Notes under the pieces: model-generated
Database searches by the model: none
What the model was told of the DNA's origin: nothing
The model's input: the letters and a program-made list of their open reading frames with translations, nothing else
Origin: Capitulum mitella
Lineage: Eukaryota; Arthropoda; Thecostraca; Pollicipedomorpha; Pollicipedidae
Assembly: GCA_030062745.1 (NCBI GenBank)
Contig: CP099839.1
Span: 21,833,324 to 21,897,323 of the forward strand
Direction: 5' to 3'
DNA: 64,000 nt
Program-made: the position numbers and the translations under genes
Shown here: positions 59,701 to 64,000 of the stretch, piece after piece
How positions within the stretch are numbered: position 1 is the first letter of the stretch
Layout of the letters: the number at the start of each line of letters is the position of its first letter

Positions 59701-60299
59701 AGTAAAGCTCAATGAACAATAAAAACAGCCAACTGAGGGGAAAAATATGACCTAACTTGTATCTTATGTCATAAAGTACAGTATTACATTAACTCCTAAG
59801 AAACAACCCAAAAGATGAAATCCAATACCTTGTTTATCAGTCAATTTAATAGCTACTGGGTATCTTACGTTTACTCATTCATCTAACATCATTCTAGTAA
59901 GGTATATAATGTGGATTTATCAGGTTAATCTGTCAGACAGACCCATTTCCAGCACTATGGACATCAACAAAATGCTATCATGGCTGCACCAGCACCCGGC
60001 ATCTTCAAAAAACAAAAGGAAAGACCCATGTATAACATCATGTGCAGCTCAGTGAACACACAAAATACTGAACAACTGCATAAGAAAAGCAAGATTATGG
60101 TGAGAATGTTAACTTGCCTGCATGCAGCTTCCACCACACTATGAAGTTTGCTGGACTTGTTGGACTGCTCCATACCATGGGCTTCTTGCAAGTCCATCTG
60201 GCCTTGCTCGTCACCCCAGGAATTTCCATGGCAGTTATTAAAATCACTTTCGACGTTTCCGTAGGTTTCCAAAACACCTTTGCTGGCAGTAGCTTCCAT
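42664..60299 (-). CDS. RFX7: RFX-family transcription factor, RFX7 type
   Basis: Exons in transcription order: 60299-60118, 59148-59050, 58589-58494, 55821-55623, 46259-46042, 45615-45537, 44748-42664; phases agree and give 985 residues. RFX proteins bind X-box DNA through a winged helix; RFX7 is a nuclear activator. In order: a short N-terminus; the helix ILQQVDQLSDLEKLLLYLKL (RFX5/7 N-terminal domain); the DNA-binding domain at about 97-186, with IMWIRTHLEED, ADFGKVMKQVFP and RRLGTRGHSRYCYAGLR (the DNA-contacting wing); the segment WAEKLIGEKFETLSQLSSYL typical of RFX7; the QLQRKLQEKE coil; then a long disordered region with RRRVSFQPS, RRRNFTFQP, repeated RSRHSS/RHNS sites, QRSQSVP, and an acidic end TLQALSECDEFSQLM. 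The ATG at 60299 follows an in-frame stop. Extra exons in the 9.4 kb intron cannot be excluded. The exon 5 donor could instead be at 46058, which would shift the coil frame. Confidence 0.87.
47069..48497. mobile_element. hAT-like non-autonomous DNA transposon
   Basis: The ends CAGTGGCGTAGCCCGG and, inverted, CATTAGCGTAGCCAGG match at 13 of 16 positions. They are flanked on both sides by the same 8 bp, GTTCAAGT (47061-47068 and 48498-48505), the target-duplication length of hAT elements. The 1.43 kb interior has only short frames and no transposase. The perfect duplication suggests a recent insertion. A smaller relative sits at 29,921. Confidence 0.8.
51010..52470. promoter_or_regulatory. CpG-rich block in RFX7 intron 4
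   Basis: About 1.5 kb of GC- and CpG-rich DNA with open frames on both strands, none matching a protein I know. GGGATAAATAAA at 51893-51904 is TATA-like for the plus strand. It could be an internal promoter giving a shorter RFX7 form without the DNA-binding domain, or an antisense start; neither is shown by the sequence. Confidence 0.3.
55300..55640 (-). repeat. tandem array repeating the RFX7 exon 4 splice donor
   Basis: On the minus strand the exon end GAGGCGCCGACCAAG|GTGGGT recurs about five more times downstream in diverged form: GAGCCGCCGTCTAAG|GTTGGT, GAGGCGCCGACCAAG|GTGGGT again, GAGCCGCCGACTAAG|GTGGGC, and two weaker ones. The unit is about 50-65 bp. Several copies keep a usable donor. 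Confidence 0.75.
55822..58493 (-). other. RFX7 intron 3
   Basis: AT-rich and CpG-poor from about 56,300 on; no exon, element or RNA gene recognised. Short frames show no family signal. Confidence 0.55.
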
Positions 60300-60339
60300 T
60301 CTCAATGAACCTGTTTGAGCTTATATAGACATAATCGGC

Positions 60340-61190
60340 GTACTAAAGACAATTATTATCATGATTTCGAGCCACCACAAGAATGGGGATCACCCCAAAC
60401 ATGGGTGTAAAACCAGCGAGTTGCCACCACATTTGAAATGACTGTGAACCTTTCAACCAAAGAAACAGAAACCCTAAAAGATCGGCATCACAGAGCGCAC
60501 CACGGCACCACCATTTGCCCACAGTTGGCTTTGGCGACACAAGCTGATTCATAGAGATGAACTAATAATCGTACTCAGCGTTTCAAGGTCACAAGGTTTC
60601 GAGGGAAACACCCAAAATTTTGGGAGATTTATGTAAAACTGGCTCAGCGTAATTGCGTGGTACTCCGCAAACCACAAGCGAAATCCCCACAATCCTTGGA
60701 ACTCATAGAACTGCAATCTTTCAATATGCTCTATTGTAAACAAATGGAATGAAGCGTCAGCTGACATTTTCCCAAGAAGTAAATAATCTCTCCCTTTATG
60801 ACGCTCGATAAAATTAAACAGTTTTTTAAAAACAGGCGCAAGTTTCCGTACGAATACATAATGGGAGTGTATTTTTATATATTGTGAAATTTTGGAAAAC
60901 CAAAAGTTCTGTTTCTATCATGAGTAAGATATTTCCATTTTAATTTACGGAACTAGAAGACTGGAGAGCCAATACATCCGGGACTCCTGCGCAGATTATC
61001 TGCGCAGTATCCAAAAAGGTGTTCATTCTGTCCATCCCATCGTAGCTCCAAGGTAACGTCAACAACGTCGGTTCGGTGAAAGTACGTGCTTTGTATGGGC
61101 GGATATTTGATGTTTTCCGTCCGTATGCTACGGTTGTTTTGCATTAATTGCATGCGAATCGACTTAACTGACCGTTTTTCCCCACCCTCG
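60340..61190. promoter_or_regulatory. CpG-containing promoter island, RFX7 and possibly a rightward gene
   Basis: CpG reappears only here between two long CpG-depleted stretches. On the left the RFX7 coding start lies at 60299, directly after a possible acceptor (AAACAG at about 60307-60312), so the first RFX7 exon should be in this island. On the right CpG drops again at about 61,250. Confidence 0.4.
60987..61007. promoter_or_regulatory. perfect 21-bp palindrome with two TGCGCA half-sites
   Basis: CTGCGCAGAT-T-ATCTGCGCAG. TGCGCA is the half-site of NRF1/Ewg factors, which often act at CpG-island and divergent promoters. The spacing here is not the classic tandem NRF1 site. Confidence 0.4.
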
Positions 61191-61349
61191 AGTTCTTAGA
61201 CTTCCTGTGCAGTATGATTCAATGATCATTGGTTCGTTGTCAGCTGCGTCATTGTTCTTGGGTTTCTGGCTGGTGCCAGCCTCTTGCTTTTTCTGTGCTG
61301 GCAGAAGGAGGCCCAATTGGTGTATTCTGTTTGCTTTTGGTTCTTTCAT
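61164..61349 (-). other. 61-codon open frame, unassigned
   Basis: The peptide begins MKEPKANRIHQLGLLLPAQK and is rich in Lys, Asn and Gln, with a protein-like composition. It follows a possible acceptor (TTAACAG at about 61367-61373). I recognise no family. The opposite strand over the same bases encodes a hydrophobic 52-residue frame, so the coding strand, if any, is unclear. Confidence 0.15.
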
Positions 61350-64000
61350 GTTAAGATGTATTTCAGCTGTTAATATTTAGGTCCATATGTTATTCAGAGG
61401 ATGAGTTCCTACTCACATATGCAAATTGGGTGTATCATGAGCAAGCAGAGCATAGTGTTTATCTGTGCACTAGAATGGATTTCTGTGACTTTATACTTCA
61501 ATTGAAATGTTCTGTTTGGCAAGCCATATGCTATGGGCCTATTGTCATGGCCTGATGCTATTTTTCATGAATGCTTTATTGTTAATGCTGATTGAGGAAA
61601 TGGGAAGGGAAAACAAGGTTTCCCTTAGCCTGGGAAAATTTCTCATGATTCCGATAATGAAACTTGGATATGAATGCTGTTGATGTGGTGCTGACTTGTA
61701 GATGTTTGTTCAGTAGCATTGCTTTTACACCTTTATACACATATAGTCATTGTTTGGTGCCTCTGCTAGTTTATGTATGTGATTATATTATGATATATTT
61801 GACATGTGCCACAGTGTGATCATTTTATTTTATCTGTCTTCCTGGAGCAAAATCATTGAATACTCTATCATTCATAACTATTATTATCACCAGATGGTAG
61901 TTTTTCCTGTCAGGGCCAGTTTCAGATCCTTTTATGGTTGTTTTATTTTTTATGTTGGTCATCTATCAACTGACCATGCCAGAGTCATGCTGGCTTTCAT
62001 ACAGATATGTCTATTGCATGCATTATAACACATCAAAATTTTGTCTCAAGATGGGCTGTTTCCAAGGACACAGTCAAATGAGAGCCCATTCAAGTCCCTG
62101 CAACCAACTGCATTACATGAACTGTAGTTCCAAATATCATCCTAGGAAACCATGAGGACCAGTCTTAAATGCAGGAGTTTCTGGGGCAAAATCATGTTTA
62201 TTGGGTATTGGGCCTCTTCTCCATACCATGGGAGAGGTTCAAACTGACAGCTGAACACAACCATAAAAAAATACAGCTACAAATGGCAAAACAGGAAATA
62301 AATGAAGTCATATTGTAGTTAAGGTTGTTGTGGTGTTTTTGGGTCAATCAAGCTGTATTTTTTTTAGCATTAACCAGACCCATCTAATCAGTCATTTATT
62401 TTTGTACCCTTGACTAGATTTTAAATGATTAGTCATTCCTTTAGCTCCAGACACTTACAGGTCTTGTCAGATATGATGCACAAAGTATAATTCACTTTTC
62501 TGAGTCCTGTTTTAGTCTGCCCTCTCCATTTGTGGTGCAAAATTTTTTACCTTGGTCCATACTATGTCTCAAAGATATCTGTAGGCCTCCACCTGGGTCC
62601 AAGTTATGGACCTGAGACTGATATGTGTTCCTGAAGTCTCAGTTGCATGGACATAATTTTACCAAAACTACCATTGTCTTCACAATGCAGTATTGGCATG
62701 TTAATGTTTGTCACATATTGCAGCAGAAGCATGGAATATATCTGGTGTTAGACTATAATGTTTATGTCTGTATAATGTAATATTCATATTTATGTCTGTC
62801 ATCCTGTACTTCCACATATTACTAGTACTAGATAACATATGAGACATCTAGCAGCATAAGATCTATCAAAGTTGCTGTCAGCTAATTTCCTTCAGTACAA
62901 GATGTCTCTTATTACCTGTTCTGTATTGTTTTGCAGCAGATAGTGCTCATATAAGTTGGAACATAACAGGGTGTGCATGGACATTTGAGGTAACAAATGC
63001 AACTGTTAATCAGAAAATTTCAGTGCATATACTGCATCCTTTTAAACAAGTTATGAAATTGATACATATACTGCATTATGGGGACTTGATGCTCCATTGC
63101 TCAAAATGTGGGTTGATGCCATTAAGTCTGGCTGATGTGGATAGTAAAGTTATGTGCCCTTTTTGTGACTTAACTGTATACAATTTGCATGAATTATAAA
63201 CAGTTGCAGTTGGATGAGCAGTAGTGAAGAAGTAATGAAAATAATAAACAAGACTAAATACCATTTTTCATGAGAGGCCTGATTAGGTTAAAAGGCTGTA
63301 AGGGCATGATGCACCTTTAAGTTTTCTTTTGAACTGAGATGGCCAAATTGTAACTTGCAGTCTTAGAAGCCAGTGCCTTTTATGCATAATGCTTCAGAAC
63401 TCAACAAAATAGTTTTTGTTGAGAATTTGAACAGTGTTGGATGGTTCCTTTTCAAAAATTACTTGCAAAAACAAAAATCCTATGCGAAGACTAAAACCTT
63501 TGTTTTGGTAATTGGTGAAGTTGTGCCATTGATTGTCACCATTATATGTAGTATAGTTTTCTGGGAGGTAAACCAGGAGACCAAACAAAGCATGTTATCA
63601 AGGCTGTCTGATTTCACTGTGTTCTTCCAGCTAATTTTTCTTGGACATGGCTTATTACAAAACTTTCCATCATACAGCAAATGTAATGCATGTGTAAATC
63701 AACTGTAAATTACTCTCTGTAGGTTATTGGAAATGAATTTGAACTACTCATTTAGTTTTTTGTGTAATATATATTTAAAATCAATCCTAGCTCCCAGGAT
63801 CTACAGGCTGGCTGTATCATTTAAAAAATGTGTTCACATTCAACTTACAATGATTTCACCTATGCACCAGGCAAAAAAAAAGAAATGGTTGCCACCCCAC
63901 CCCATTTCTGTCCTAATTGTGATGGAATATAAAAAAACTCTACTTTGCTATCACTGACTATGGTTCTACTTATTGAGAAGGGTTGTTGCCTTTGCTGAAA
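61350..64000. other. CpG-depleted AT-rich stretch without recognised exons
   Basis: I find only two CpG dinucleotides (near 61651 and 63483) from about 61,250 to 64,000. No exon is recognised. By analogy with the CNBP and RFX7 5' regions this may be the early intron of a gene running right out of the window. Confidence 0.35.

Overview
The window is eukaryotic nuclear DNA, most likely from an arthropod and probably a crustacean. The evidence is introns with GT..AG (and one probable GC..AG) borders, metazoan gene families, GC-rich coding exons, and many microsatellites and non-autonomous DNA transposons. A barnacle-like genome is my best guess, from the GC-rich coding style and the secreted repeat-rich peroxidase; the species cannot be fixed from the sequence. 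I recognise no bacterial, viral or retroviral gene.

Layout. (1) 1-3,230: repeats, including a piggyBac-like non-autonomous element at 326-1569, then the probable promoter of the first gene. (2) 4,378-7,665, plus: a CNBP-like protein with ten CCHC zinc knuckles in five coding exons; the first knuckle exon is duplicated, and exon 3 holds a one-base frame slip. (3) 9,148-12,646, minus: a three-exon, 653-residue type II membrane protein with a type I periplasmic-binding-fold ectodomain, converging on the CNBP gene. (4) 12,650-19,800: about 7 kb without a firm gene, holding a foldback-like element at 13,846-15,763 and a CpG-rich candidate exon near 17.7-18.2 kb. (5) 19,934-40,438, plus: a 16-exon animal heme peroxidase with a signal peptide, a complete catalytic residue set, a roughly 1,550-residue Pro/Thr/Ser/Tyr-rich repeat tail encoded almost wholly by one exon, and a small six-Cys C-terminal domain. 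(6) 42,664-60,299, minus: a seven-coding-exon RFX7-type transcription factor of 985 residues, converging on the peroxidase gene, with a 9.8 kb intron containing a hAT-like element. (7) 60,340-61,190: a CpG-containing island that looks like the RFX7 promoter and may fire in both directions; beyond it an almost CpG-free stretch runs to the window end.

All exon chains were built by hand from splice-site phase and family similarity. The three intact chains sum to multiples of three (peroxidase 7,158 nt, RFX7 2,958 nt, membrane protein 1,962 nt); CNBP sums to 781 nt, one base too many, which matches the frame slip seen. The genes do not form an operon or an obvious pathway: an RNA/ssDNA-binding regulator, an orphan membrane receptor-like protein, a secreted oxidative cross-linker and a transcription factor are simply neighbours. 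The most unusual object is the peroxidase fused to its own tyrosine-bearing repeat tail. The most unusual large-scale signal is the near-absence of CpG over the 5' parts of the CNBP and RFX7 genes and over 61.2-64 kb, next to CpG-rich 3' parts, as expected from historical gene-body methylation.
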